A model generated the notes under the pieces. The model saw only the letters and a list, made by a program, of their open reading frames with translations, was not told where the DNA came from and did not search any database. From contig JALMLS010000136.1 in the NCBI GenBank assembly GCA_038496445.1, positions 1-47,466 on the forward strand: a DNA stretch of 47,466 nucleotides. Reading direction: 5' to 3'. Shown piece by piece: positions 18,674 through 29,279 of the stretch (positions within the stretch are counted from its first letter, which is position 1; every line of letters starts with the position of its first letter). Made by a program: the position numbers and the translations under genes. This stretch comes from Trichosphaerium sp. ATCC 40318 (Eukaryota > Discosea > Flabellinia > Trichosidae).

Positions 18674-21600
18674 CTAGAGCAAAGGCATGTATAAGTAGGA
18701 TTTGTCTTTTGGGTTTTTAAGTCTATTTTCTACCAGAGCCATTTCTTTTTCAATCAGTGATCGGTGTTTAGTGAAAGAGGGGAGCCCTTCTGAGTGTCGG
18801 GCTGCATTATAAGCTATCCAAGTCCGTTTTATAAGGATTGCCAGGTAAAGTTGGTTAATTGGGCTAAGAGAAGATAGGGAATGCAAGGTGTCAGAACAGA
18901 ATTGAAAGTTAAGTCTAAGTTTTTTAGCAATGATGGTAGTAACATAGTAAGGAGGAGATTTGAAGAGGATCCACATAATATGGTCTTGTTCAGCGTCATA
19001 GGCGCATCGAAGTGTGCGTAGGATTGCTCTAAGTAGGTAATCTCTGAGTATAGGGAATATTTTGAAGTGGTTGCCCGTGTGTAGAACTTTGAAGGTGTTT
19101 TCCAGTTTGAGGCCATACTTGATTAGCATCTCTTTGATACGAGCAGTTGGTTCGCCTTTATTAGCAGTAGAAAGTTTATAAAGTTGTTTGGCGCTTCTCG
19201 GTTTAGGGCCTACAGCATCTATAACTTCATCTAAAGAGCAGTTTATGAATTTGGTGTTGAGGGATATCCAGGCGTTTCTACAAATTGTGAAATGGTAAGA
19301 GGCATTGGCTTTAGACCACATGCCAAAGTGATTATGCCATTGATTCCATAAGCGGTAAAATGGTAGGTGGTTGGAGTGGTAGTTGTACAGAAAATTTTCC
19401 CAGTGAGAAGCCAGCAAAGCTGTGTTAAAAGTAGCAGGGTTGATCAAATCAAAGCCACCTTGAGATGTGCTATTGAAGATTCGCTTAGGTGAGCGTCGAA
19501 ATTGTTTGCCAAAAAAAAGGTAAGTAGTAGCAAGCTTGATAGAGTTAATTTGCTGGGGAGAAGCCTTGATAAGTCTAAACAGATATGTGAAGAGGGAGAT
19601 GGAGTAAGAAACGTATATAGTTTTTTTGGAGTAGAGTGTTCTTGTGAGATTGGCCCACCTTGTGGATTTGTTTTGTAGATTATTAACAACATTCCAAATT
19701 GTATTTTCTAAACCGATATTGTTTTTGTTATAAGTGAAGGTGGTACCAAGATAAGTGGCTGAGCTAGTAGACTTGTAAGGAGACAAAAGCGGTTTGTTGG
19801 TTATGGACATGCACTTGTCAGGATGGGCTATAAGACCTGTAGTGGATTGAGCTGCTTTAAAGACTTTGGTCATTTCAGTAATATCTTTGACAGAAGTGGC
19901 AAGAACAACAACGTCATCGGCAAAAGCAAGATAAGTAACCTTAGTTTTGTGTAACATGACACCATCCAACTTGCGGTTAAGCAGGTTGAGGAGTGGTTGA
20001 AGAGTGATAACAAATAGGGTAGGTGAAAGAGGGTCTCCTTGTTTGACTCCACGGGATACCAGAAACGGCTTAGACAGGGTGCGATTAACATAGACTTTGA
20101 AAAAAGTGTTAGAAAGGCAAGCTTTGATAAGGTTAAGAAAGGGCTTAGGCACTTTGAAGTGTTTGAGTGTGCGAAAGATGGCTTTATGATCAACTGAGTC
20201 AAATGCTTTTTGAAAATCAATAAAGGAGAAGTTGTAAATGTTGTTACCATCACCACAATCAATTTCTTGGAAGAAAGCCTCCTCCAAAGTAATGATATTT
20301 GTGGTAATGTCCCGTCCAGGTACAAATCCGCTCTGTGTTTTAGGAATGATGTGTTTGAGGATACAGCGTAACCTGTTGTTGATCAAGTGAGTGAGAATTT
20401 TATAGTCAGTATTGAGAAGAGCAATAGGGCGGCGATTACGAGGATCCAGAACATCACCTTTGTTTTTGTAAAGAGAGATAAATATTCCTTTTTTGAATGC
20501 TGCCGGAATGGAGACTGAGGAAGGGTTGCTAGTGTATGTGTTGTTAATACACCTGAGGAGGGAAGAAGAGAGTTTTGGAAACATTTTGTAGACAAAGGAT
20601 GGTAATGTATCTGGACCTGGAGCAGAAGAACCATTGAGCTTTGTGAGGACCTTATTCATTTCATCTTTGGTAAATGGTGAACTCATGTTTTTGAGTGCAG
20701 ATTTGGGGACTTTGCGAAGCAGTGGTTTAAGAGAAGAGCTTTTAAGTATAAGGCCATGTTTGGTAGCATTAGTTTTAGATTTTTTGTAAAGGTTTTCATA
20801 GAACGTACGCAGCACTTCAAGGATGTCTTTTGTAGAGTGAACTATCTCATTTTTAGAATTTTTCATAGCAGTAACGATTTGATTGTGACGTTTGCTGGCT
20901 AATCTAGCTGAAAGTAACGGACCAGGCACTTCATCAACAGTAAAGTCTTGAAGCCCTGCCTTGAACATTTGAACAGATTTGTAGCCTCGCTCCCAGTAAG
21001 ACAGCTTGGCACATAAATGAATATGTTCAGCAGTACCTGGTGAAGTGTTACTAAGTTGCTGTTTAACTTGATAGCGATTATGATTAATGATTTTGACCAG
21101 ATCTAATTGGTTTTTTTTAAGAGAGTGAGTAAGAGTACGCTTTATGCTACACCATTGGTGAAGGTTATTTGCTAAATGTGTGTTGGTGGATTGGACAGTG
21201 GTTTTTAAAGTTTCAGAGTATTTCATCCAGTTTTGGAGCCGCCATAAGCCTTTGCTAAGTTTGTTTTTGTGAGAAGAGAACTTGGAAACAAGGAAGCAGT
21301 GGTCATAGTTTGATAGTGGAGGATCAACTTCGAATTTAGTGCAGGATTGATGCCAAAATTTACTAGCAAAAATATAATCGATTTTAGACTGAGAAGACTT
21401 ACCACGGTAACAGGTAGAGAGAAGGTTATTGTCAATATCAGTTAGACTGTTAGAGAGAAGAATTGTACCTAGTTCAAACAAGCCCGTAAGCCTAGAATCT
21501 GAACTGCTACAGTGTGGGGTGACATGTTTGACTGAAAAAATTGTATTGAAATCACCTAATAGAAAATCGACGTTGCTAACGTTTTGATTAAGAGAGGAAA

Positions 21601-21997
21601 AAAAAGCAGGGCGTTCTTTAGACTGAGAGGGAGCGTATACAACACAGATGTTGAAGGAAACAGCATTTTTGGTGACTGTGGCTGTGACATACCTGCCGGA
21701 TTGGGAGAGCACAATATTTGAGATGTTGAGTGACTTGCGGAGTATCAGTGCTGTACCTGAATGCCTTGAGGAAGGTTGAGGAGACCAAGCGACCTTGTAA
21801 GTAGAAGAGGAGACAAAAAAGGGTATAGAGTTGGTTCTACGTGAGTTAGAGGAGTTTGAAATAGGTTTCCAATGTGTTTCAGAGACAGCGACAAGGTCAA
21901 GATTGTGAAAAGACATTTTTTGAAGCAAGAAGTTCCATTTATTGACAGTAGTAAGTCCGTTAGCGTTCCAAGAGCCTATAGCTAAGTTGAGAGTCAT
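18674..21997 (-). CDS. LINE ORF2: endonuclease-reverse transcriptase, 1107 aa
   Basis: Carries out target-primed reverse transcription. Residues about 1-235 form an APE-type endonuclease: SWNANGL (Asn), SETHW (Glu), LLGDFNT (Asp, Asn) and NYDHC (terminal Asp-His). Residues about 470-740 form the reverse transcriptase: APGPDTLPSFVYK, NRRPIALLNTDYKI, SFIDFQKAFDSVDH (motif A Asp), GVKQGDPLSPTLF (motif B) and YLAFADDVVVLA (motif C, catalytic FADD). The C-terminal 350 residues have aromatic- and Cys-containing stretches but no recognisable RNase H. The start ATG overlaps the ORF1 stop in ATGA, suggesting reinitiation after ORF1. All catalytic residues are present. Confidence 0.95.
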   Translation of the reverse strand: MTLNLAIGSWNANGLTTVNKWNFLLQKMSFHNLDLVAVSETHWKPISNSSNSRRTNSIPFFVSSSTYKVAWSPQPSSRHSGTALILRKSLNISNIVLSQSGRYVTATVTKNAVSFNICVVYAPSQSKERPAFFSSLNQNVSNVDFLLGDFNTIFSVKHVTPHCSSSDSRLTGLFELGTILLSNSLTDIDNNLLSTCYRGKSSQSKIDYIFASKFWHQSCTKFEVDPPLSNYDHCFLVSKFSSHKNKLSKGLWRLQNWMKYSETLKTTVQSTNTHLANNLHQWCSIKRTLTHSLKKNQLDLVKIINHNRYQVKQQLSNTSPGTAEHIHLCAKLSYWERGYKSVQMFKAGLQDFTVDEVPGPLLSARLASKRHNQIVTAMKNSKNEIVHSTKDILEVLRTFYENLYKKSKTNATKHGLILKSSSLKPLLRKVPKSALKNMSSPFTKDEMNKVLTKLNGSSAPGPDTLPSFVYKMFPKLSSSLLRCINNTYTSNPSSVSIPAAFKKGIFISLYKNKGDVLDPRNRRPIALLNTDYKILTHLINNRLRCILKHIIPKTQSGFVPGRDITTNIITLEEAFFQEIDCGDGNNIYNFSFIDFQKAFDSVDHKAIFRTLKHFKVPKPFLNLIKACLSNTFFKVYVNRTLSKPFLVSRGVKQGDPLSPTLFVITLQPLLNLLNRKLDGVMLHKTKVTYLAFADDVVVLATSVKDITEMTKVFKAAQSTTGLIAHPDKCMSITNKPLLSPYKSTSSATYLGTTFTYNKNNIGLENTIWNVVNNLQNKSTRWANLTRTLYSKKTIYVSYSISLFTYLFRLIKASPQQINSIKLATTYLFFGKQFRRSPKRIFNSTSQGGFDLINPATFNTALLASHWENFLYNYHSNHLPFYRLWNQWHNHFGMWSKANASYHFTICRNAWISLNTKFINCSLDEVIDAVGPKPRSAKQLYKLSTANKGEPTARIKEMLIKYGLKLENTFKVLHTGNHFKIFPILRDYLLRAILRTLRCAYDAEQDHIMWILFKSPPYYVTTIIAKKLRLNFQFCSDTLHSLSSLSPINQLYLAILIKRTWIAYNAARHSEGLPSFTKHRSLIEKEMALVENRLKNPKDKSYLYMPLL

Positions 21998-22827
21998 AGG
22001 TTGGAGTCGCTAGAGGGTAGTTTAACAATTTTGCTGGGTGAGTCAATGAGAAAAGGCTCGTAAGGGTCTACTGTATCTACATGAGTTACTTTACGACGTT
22101 TGGCGGGAGGAGAGGAAGTACTTGCGTTATTATCAGTGCCGTCAGAATATTCTGCTTTGCGAGAGGTTTTTTCGAAAAAGGTGATGGTAATGGAGTCATT
22201 ACCCGAAGGTATAACAACTCTACCAGGGCCAGTGAGTTTAGGACATACAGCAAGGAGATCGACATAAATGGTTTCACCAGGGATATTGCGGATGGATACA
22301 CGGTGAATAGAGCCAACATGTGCGTGGTACGACATTTCTAAGAACTTTTGGAAAAGTTGGGGGGTAATGTTAACCGGGATACCATGGAATACAATAGTTT
22401 GCGCTGGAGGAGCTTTGGCGGAGGAAGTGTAAGCGATACCATCATGAAAACATCTGAAAATTTGGGATGGGTATGAGATACGGATATTAGCAAACGACTT
22501 TAAAATCCACCCTTCTGAGGTGTTTTTAATGGTCGTGAGCCCTTGGTCGATGGAGTTGAGAAATTCATCAGGATCTTGAAATAATGGCGTGATAGCGGTA
22601 CGTAGGAACGTAGGAAAGTCAGGAGCTAAGTTTTTGTTGACTCTAACAGCTGTAAAGGTGAGATTTGGGTCATTGAGGTTATCCGCCGTAACAGCGGTTC
22701 CATTAGGCAAGTTAGGGGTACCAAGAGCAATAATAGTGACGATAATGGTGGTTTGGGCAGTATTAGCTAGCAGGGCGGACCAACCTTGTAGTACTGTTTC
22801 ATTCGGATTAGTCTGTGGAGCCGCCAT
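21994..22827 (-). CDS. LINE ORF1 protein, 277 aa
   Basis: The first ORF of the retrotransposon, probably the RNA-binding partner in the particle. It starts MAAPQTNPNETVLQGWSALL. Residues about 140-200 (TIVFHGIPVNITPQLFQKFL, then GSIHRVSIRNIPGETIYVDL) look RRM-like: a beta strand, a helix, then two strands. Near the C-terminus PPAKRRKVTH is a basic cluster resembling a nuclear localisation signal. No CCHC zinc knuckle is seen, unlike many LINE ORF1 proteins. It overlaps ORF2 by four bases. Confidence 0.85.
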   Translation of the reverse strand: MAAPQTNPNETVLQGWSALLANTAQTTIIVTIIALGTPNLPNGTAVTADNLNDPNLTFTAVRVNKNLAPDFPTFLRTAITPLFQDPDEFLNSIDQGLTTIKNTSEGWILKSFANIRISYPSQIFRCFHDGIAYTSSAKAPPAQTIVFHGIPVNITPQLFQKFLEMSYHAHVGSIHRVSIRNIPGETIYVDLLAVCPKLTGPGRVVIPSGNDSITITFFEKTSRKAEYSDGTDNNASTSSPPAKRRKVTHVDTVDPYEPFLIDSPSKIVKLPSSDSNL

Positions 22828-22868
22828 GGCAGAGACGTTGCGATGATAGAGTAGTTAAGGAAGGACCC

Positions 22869-22883
22869 CTGCGCAAGCTTAAT
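22869..22883. repeat. Target-site duplication, right copy
   Basis: CTGCGCAAGCTTAAT, identical to 18526-18540. The host exon resumes immediately after it. Confidence 0.9.
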
Positions 22884-23141
22884 CCTAATACTTCTATCTT
22901 GAGCAAATATTTTGATTTGAGACAGCTTAAGGATGTAGAGAAAATAACAACAGGTACAGTGTATACAGTAGTATGTCCATTTATGTTATCTGTAGTATAC
23001 AAACTACAGAATCTATATAACGGAGAGACAGCCAATAAACTTCTACTTGTTTCAGGTTTGTTTATTAGCATTAGTACATGTTAACCATCAATTTAGCTTA
23101 TGTTGATTTGCCAAATATTAAATCGATGTGCTTACATGTAG

Positions 23142-25159
23142 GAGCAAATGCCAATGCTAAAGATAAATATGGACAAACAGCTTTACACAAAGCAGGTATT
23201 ATGATGTTCTTAATACAATGTATGCTCTAACACTTTCCAGCATTTTGTGGACGCCTCGAGGCTGTTATATTATTGCTCAAGGCAAATGCAGAAATAAGAG
23301 CTACAGACAAAGACGGCGAGACACCTTTACAAGTTGCTGGTACTGTTGTACATATAATGTATGTTCTATCTAACATGCTCCAGCTTTTTGTGGACACAAA
23401 GATATTGTCAATTTATTGATTGATAAAGATGCAAATGTCAATGCTACAGATAAGTATGGACAAACAGCTTTACACAAAGCAGGTACGGGATGAAAACATA
23501 AAATGTATGGTCTAACACATTCCAGCATGCCGTGGACACAATGATATTGTTGACTTATTGCTCAAGGCAGGTGCAAATGTAAATGGTACAGACAACGACG
23601 GAGAAACAGCCTTGTACAAAGCAGGTACTTAATGCGTTGTAAATAGAGTGCATGTTCTCACACTTCGCAGCATGCCGTGTACACTACGATACTGTCAAAT
23701 TATTGATCGATGCAGATGCAAATGTCAATGCTACAGATGCACAAACAGCTTTAGACGTTGCTGGTACTGTGATGTTAAAAAATGATGTTCTAACACCTTC
23801 CAGCATGCCGTGGAGACCATGATACCGTTAAGTTATTGATCAATGCACAAGTGAATATCAATGTTACAAACAAAGAAGGACACACAGCTTTATACCAATC
23901 AGGCACACGCACTGTAACAGTATATGTTCTAATACTTTACAGCGTTTTATGGGCACAATTACAGTGTTAAATTATTGATCAAAGCGAAAGCAGATATCAA
24001 TGCTACAGATATAGATGAAGAAACAGCTTTACATGCTGCAGGTAGTAAATTGTAAATATACAATTTTTTACACTTTCCAGCATGCTGTGGACACGTTGAT
24101 ACTGCAAACTTATTGATTGCATCAAAAGCAAATATCGATGCTACCAATATACATGGACAAACTCCTTTACACAAAGCAGGTACTGTTGTAAAATATACAA
24201 TGTATGTTCTCACATTTTCCAGTATGCCAAGGACAACGATATTGTCAGATTATTGATCACAGCAAAAGCAAATATGAATGTTAAAGATAAAGATGGAGAG
24301 ACAGCTTTACACAAAGCAGGCATGTGATGTAAATATACAACATATGTTCTAACACTTTCCAGTATGCCGTGGACACTATGATACTGTTAAATTATTGATC
24401 TATGCAGATACAAATATTAATGCCACAAATAAGCATGGACAGCTTTGTACCAATCGGGTAATCTGTGTTGTAACAATGAACATACTACAACTTTCCAGCA
24501 TTTTGTGGGTACAAACGTATTATTACATTATTGATAGGAGCGAATGCAAATGTCAATGCTGTGGACAAAGGTGGACAAACAGCTCTACATGCTGCAGGTA
24601 GTAAATTGTAAAGTATGCAATGCTAACACGTTTCAGCATATAATGGACACGATGCTACTGCAAACTTACTGATCAATGCAAATGCAAATATCAATGCTAT
24701 TAATAAACGTGAACAAACAGCTTTACATTTAACAGGTACCTGATGTAAATATACAAAGCAGTTTATAACACTTTCCAGCATACTGTGGACACTACATTGT
24801 CGTTAAATTATTGATAAATGCGGATGCAAATGTCAATGCTAAAGATATAAATGGACAAACAGCTTTACACAAAGCAGGTACTGTGATATAAATATAAAAT
24901 GTTCTCACATGTTCCAGCATGCCGTGGACACAACAGTTCTGTTAAATTATTGCTCAAGGCAGATGCAAATGTCAATATTGCAGATAAAGATGGACAAACA
25001 GCTTTACATGTTTCTGGTATAAACATCAGTTGGAGTTACAAAATATCTTATACTTGTTAGTTGACTGTGATGACAGTAGAGTAGCGGAGCAGTTAATTAA
25101 ACATGGCGCAAATGTTGAAGCACTAGACAATAAAGGATGGACACCTTTATTTTATGCAG
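23142..25159 (+). repeat. Ankyrin array A: about 15 repeats, one per exon
   Basis: Regularly spaced exons, most close to 99 nt (for example 23384-23482), each a single ankyrin repeat with core NATDKYGQTALHKAG. They are separated by introns of about 45-50 nt (GTA...CTAACACTTTCCAG). The donor always falls after GCA-G and the acceptor before CA-T, so all exons are phase 1-1 and can be gained or lost without breaking frame. Some units are shortened or diverged. Confidence 0.9.
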
Positions 25160-26220
25160 GTTCTACTACATTACCAACACAAAGACTCTAACTATTAGTA
25201 GCACAATATAAATATTCTAAAGTGTTTCTCATCTTATCAAAAGCAAGTGATGTTTTTTCTCGGACCATGAGAGGACAGAAGTTTGATTTTAAATTTGTAT
25301 TGAAAAAGGTGGTTGATAATGATCCTGCGTACACCAAAGTGTTTGAAACTCTTTTGACACACTTTCCAACCAATGGGCACACTCGTTCACTATGGGTTTC
25401 ATGTGCACATATAAAGAGTGAGGAATATGTAAGGCTAGGTATTATATTTGCTGATGAATGGAGATGCAAGCTTGCAAAATGGTTGCAATACTTGGTACAG
25501 CTTTAATTCAAAAAGTGTTGACTGATCATACACCAAGCCAACACGCTCTTATTTTAAGCTTGCAATGCAAAAAGGTATTTGCGCTCTAATCTGTACTTAC
25601 AATCGCATATTTGTACAATCCTCGGTACCAACACATTTTGCATTCAAACAGTTTTAATTTCCTTGTTAGAGCTTTTGGGTTGAGCAAGGAGGACTAATGG
25701 AAGGTATTTTGTATGATTTACCAGATGATATGTGGAGTAAAAAAACAAGCCAAGTTCGGACCATTTATCAAATGTGTGAAGAAGAAGGCTGGTGTATAAA
25801 CTCCATTCAACCAGATTTTAAACATTGTATGTGACGATAGTATAAAATTGCTGCTAACTGTTGCATAGCATTTAGGGAGTTTTATACATGCAACTATTGT
25901 GCTCAGCACCAATATACAGGAAATGTTGTATGTCAATATATAACATTTTTGTTTAACCTGTGGGTAGAAGCTTATTGCTGATCACCTCAAATGTAAGCGT
26001 GGTAAATATGCTATTCAGCCTATCACCCCAAATAGAGTATTATGTGATACTACAGCTGGTACAATCAATTGTCTCTGACAACCATTTAAGTTTCACAACA
26101 GGACTAAAAAGTAAGACATCATGGAACTTAAATCCACGATTGGAGTATGCGTGCGGTTGGGATAGATCAAACAACAAGTGAGTTGTTCATCTTTTAACCT
26201 AACATTGTTTAATATTTTAC

Positions 26221-27180
26221 AGAGGTTTTAATGAAAAAGCAACCCATTATAGAACATTGGACCTATTTGATGAGACTGACACTGTAGCCAAACGAGAACT
26301 AAAGTTTCTTCATGAACAGATGTCAAAAATGCATGGATATGATCAAGTCACTGTTAAATCAGCATATCTTGTTTGCAATGATGTCTTGCTTCAGAACTTT
26401 GGGATGTACAACACAATACTTAAACATAGGCACCAGTACGTACACAGTATACATGCACATGTTTTAGGAAATATTGATTGTTACCTAGAGAACTACCAAA
26501 TTTATTTTGTAAGAATGATTGGAGGCGTGATGCCAATCAACGTACAAGTGTTTTTGATAAGTTTTTATCTTTGATACCCAGATCAACCAATAGCACAAAG
26601 GTACTACTATAGTAACAATAATAACTTGTGACTAATTGTTCAGTTACCTGTTGTGTTAATGGCACATGGAACACGTGCTGAAGCAGCATATAGTATTGTA
26701 AAAGCTGGATTTGGAACTGTAAGTGCATTGGATGCTGGATATTATGGACAAGGAATCTATTTTACAGTACTACTTAATCATCACTTTGTTCTTGTTCTAA
26801 TATGTTATTATAGAGTAGTCTTACATATGCTTGTTCTTATGATAGCACTAAAGGCGAAAAAACACTGATTTTGAGTTTAGTTACACCTGGCAATGTGTAT
26901 CCTGTACACACACATGGGTTCTATGTTTATTTACAATATTGGTAGGTAATTGAAAAACCTAGTGATGTTATCAACTTTAAGGGTAAGCCTATTAAACCTG
27001 GGTACCAAAGTCATTATGCAGTGGTAAACAAGAAGGGAGAAGCTTTAAGCGACAATATTGATAAATGCAAATGTGACGAGTTGGTTGTGGCTCAAGGTAA
27101 ATAGTATCATGTGATGTCAGTGTATTGTTTTTACTGTTAATTTAGATGTACAAGCTGTGGCGCGATATATCATTACTGTT
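26221..27180 (+). other. PARP-type ADP-ribosyltransferase domain region, copy A
   Basis: Exons encode TLDLFDETDTVAKRELKFLH (helical part), FGMYNTILKHRHQ, FCKNDWRRDANQ, VVLMAHGTRAEAAYSIVKAG, ALDAGYYGQGIYFT, SSLTYACSYDSTKGEKTL, KPGYQSHYAVVNKKGEAL and DELVVAQ followed by VQAVARYIITVVKK. This is the PARP fold in order, with His, Tyr and Glu of the H-Y-E triad present, consistent with an active transferase. The stretch read as a longer frame at about 26460-26574 is out of frame; the true exon there gives LFCKNDW. Confidence 0.82.
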
Positions 27181-27899
27181 GTAAAGAAGCCAAGAAAACG
27201 GGTGACTCAAAAAAAAAGTAAGGCTACAAAAAAGAAATCAAACAAGCCAACGAAGACCAAGAGCATCAAACCAGTTGGAAGTGATAACATAGAAAACAAA
27301 GAGATTTTGAAATCAGAAGATGATAGCGAGTCAGATGAGTTGTCTGATGAAGATTCATTTATCACTAAACGGTAAGGCAATAACACTAAAATATCTTACT
27401 TATTTACTGTGAAGAAAATTATGGGCAGCTGCAAATCCAAATCAACCTGATCAACCATGCACACAAGACCAGCGTGTAATATCACTAAAAAAAGAAGTCA
27501 CAAGGCTCAAACAAGAAAATAAAACCGTCCTTGACTGCAATGCCAAGCTGGAGGAAGACAAGGCACTATTGGAAGAAGAAAATGCCAAACTACTTGCCCA
27601 AATTGCAAGTCTCAAGAGCAATGTGAGCTCATAACTGTTTTCTACATAATAAAAATTCAATTAGCTTCTATGTTGTTTAATAAGCGTTTATGTTTAGAAT
27701 TTCTTCAGCACTTAGGCTGCGCTATGATTAAACATGCAGTATTAATAACTATTAAGCGTTTATGTGTAGAATTAAGGCACATGGTTTTTGATTAACTACG
27801 CAATCTTTTGTTTGTATCAAATATTCAATGTTGAAGTATTCCTTGAACAGTAACTAGATCAATTGTAAATTAGTTTCTTCATGCTGTCTAGTAAGAGTG

Positions 27900-28768
27900 T
27901 CATTGTTTTGGAACAAAGATAACTGCCAAATCCTCGTTCTCTCCATAGTACATTATACCAAATAACACATATATTTCAATGTCAGCAGATATCCATTTAG
28001 ATGCTAGTTCTGGGTATTTGCTTAGAGCTTTCATAGTATCATTAAAACACTCTCCAATACAACTTAAACATTCTTCATTTTCTTCATAATGATCACGTAC
28101 ATCATCAATTCGAAATAAGTTAGCTGCACTATAGTAGTACCCAGAACCTCCCCCACAAATAGGCAGAGCTACCAGCGGACATCTCAAATAGTAACATTTA
28201 GGACAGTATACTCTGAGGTCCGGTTTGTACACGCACATACAATCCTTTGTGGGCTTTCTACAAACATCACATGTTTTGGGGCGAGAATCTACAAATTCAA
28301 ACTCGTGGTTTGGTTCAGGCAAAGAATAGTCGATATCGCTAAGGTTGTCAAGGTCTTCTAATGCAGTTTCGTAATGTTCATGTTTTGCCCAACGGATAAC
28401 GTGAGATACAGCCAAGTCCCACAATGACTCTTTCGGTCCTTCATCATTTAAAACTGAAAAAAATAAAACATCTTCTTGTAACACGTGCGTTATTATCCTT
28501 TCTTTAAGTTCTTCTGTGTCTTCGTCGTGAATTACTTCAAGTACAGAGATATCCTTTAAAAGGCGTGTTTTACCACATGCCATACCAGAAATGATGTTGC
28601 GAAAGTGCTTGTTCGTTTATTTGAGCTGTACATGCCCTTTACACCTGTATAAAGCAGAATTTTGATTATCTCACCTAAAATGTCGGCAACAAGAAGAGCT
28701 TGTGGTGTTTGATGTTTTTTATCGCTTGTCGATTGTTTTTCTGCTCGTAGTTGTTTATTTAGACTCAT
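27900..28768 (-). CDS. Cys-rich protein with an F-box-like N-terminus, 277 aa, unknown
   Basis: Two exons, 28643-28768 (126 nt, 42 codons) and 27900-28607, joined across a 35-nt intron (GTAAAG...ACAAG), phase 0. The start is the ATG at 28768 (MSLNKQLRAEKQS). The join reads ADILGEIIKILLYTG|HFRNIISG, weakly resembling an F-box. The middle is acidic (VIHDEDTEELKERI). The C-terminal half has cysteine pairs spaced like a zinc-binding module (CDVCRKPTKDCMC, CPKCYYLRC, CLSCIGEC) and ends FGIMYYGENEDLAVIFVPKQ. It may recognise a protein target through the Cys module; no family recognised. It sits between the two ankyrin-PARP copies. A TCACGTGA box lies about 70 bp upstream (28837). Confidence 0.6.
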
Positions 28769-28940
28769 ACTTGTAAATGACATGCCAATCGAAGTGATAT
28801 TGACAACTACACGTATGTAACGGTCAAATAAATTAATCACGTGATATAAACCAAACTCGCCTTTCTTACTCCAACAATAAGCACATATTTTAGTTTTGCT
28901 TTCTTAAGTCTTTGAGTGTAAAACAAAGCAATTGATAAGA

Positions 28941-29198
28941 GGTTGCAAAGAACACATTAACGATACAAAGCTATTAGATAGCCCAACAGAGATACTTGCT
29001 CATTTACTTGAGTTTGTGGAGAGTTGTGAACGATTTTCGGTTTATGAAAGCTGTCATTCACCATCATGTTGGATACATTACTCGGTAATGTCATCATTTG
29101 GTTGTCATCTTCTTCCAGGCAAATACTTAAAAACAGAAAAAATTCTCGCTTATGAAGACGAGCTTAGCTTTATTCATGTCGGTAAGCCATTTGCCTAA
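28941..29198 (+). pseudogene. F-box remnant
   Basis: An open frame reading GCKEHINDTKLLDSPTEILA then HLLEFVESCERFSVYESC. LLDSPTEILAHLLEF closely resembles LDLPTEILAHIL of the F-box/LRR gene at 13596-14717. No LRRs follow; the frame ends at 29198. Best read as a truncated copy of an F-box gene, possibly the 5' exon of something broken. Confidence 0.45.
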
Positions 29199-29279
29199 TA
29201 CAGTCTTCCATTAGGTGTGCATGGTACTCTACAAGTCACACGTGGAATGTCAGACCAATTTCCTTTCCATTGCAAGGAG

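Larger units (their letters stand above)
18541..22868 (-). mobile_element. Full-length non-LTR (LINE) retrotransposon with APE-type endonuclease
   Basis: About 4.3 kb on the minus strand. The 3' end is the T run at 18541-18550 (a poly(A) tail in element orientation); the 3' UTR is 18551-18673; ORF2 is 18674-21997, ORF1 21994-22827, with a short 5' UTR to 22868. It is flanked by a 15-bp direct duplication. Both ORFs are open throughout, the 5' end appears complete and the duplication is perfect, so insertion is recent. It lies antisense to the ankyrin-PARP gene, inside a coding exon. ORF2 has an N-terminal endonuclease and a central reverse transcriptase and no clear RNase H, as in L1/Tx1-like groups; the clade is not certain. 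Confidence 0.93.
18334..27634 (+). pseudogene. Ankyrin-PARP-coiled-coil gene, copy A, interrupted by a retrotransposon
   Basis: Paralogue of the gene at 32499-36700. Exon 1 (ATG at 18334: MSRE) and exon 2 (QSEENGKPRSITS) match copy B, but exon 2 is 17 nt shorter before its donor, shifting the frame. The next exon (ELKKLGSALRKLN) is then cut by the LINE at 18541-22868 and resumes PNTSILSKYFDLRQLKDVEK. Downstream are about 15 ankyrin repeats (23142-25159), a linker, a PARP-type catalytic domain (H in LMAHGT, Y in GYYGQGIYFT, E in DELVVAQ, i.e. H-Y-E), a Lys/Ser/Glu-rich segment and a short coiled coil ending at 27634. The 3' two thirds look intact and could still be expressed from an internal start. 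Family role: ADP-ribosylation of protein targets chosen by ankyrin repeats. Confidence 0.8.

Noticed and set aside
22081-22341. Plus-strand open frames inside the retrotransposon
   Set aside because: Antisense shadows of ORF1; no independent support.
23142-25159. Regular spacing of similar units, reminiscent of a CRISPR array
   Set aside because: The units encode ankyrin repeats, are about 99 nt with variable bases, and are separated by introns with splice signals; nothing CRISPR-like.
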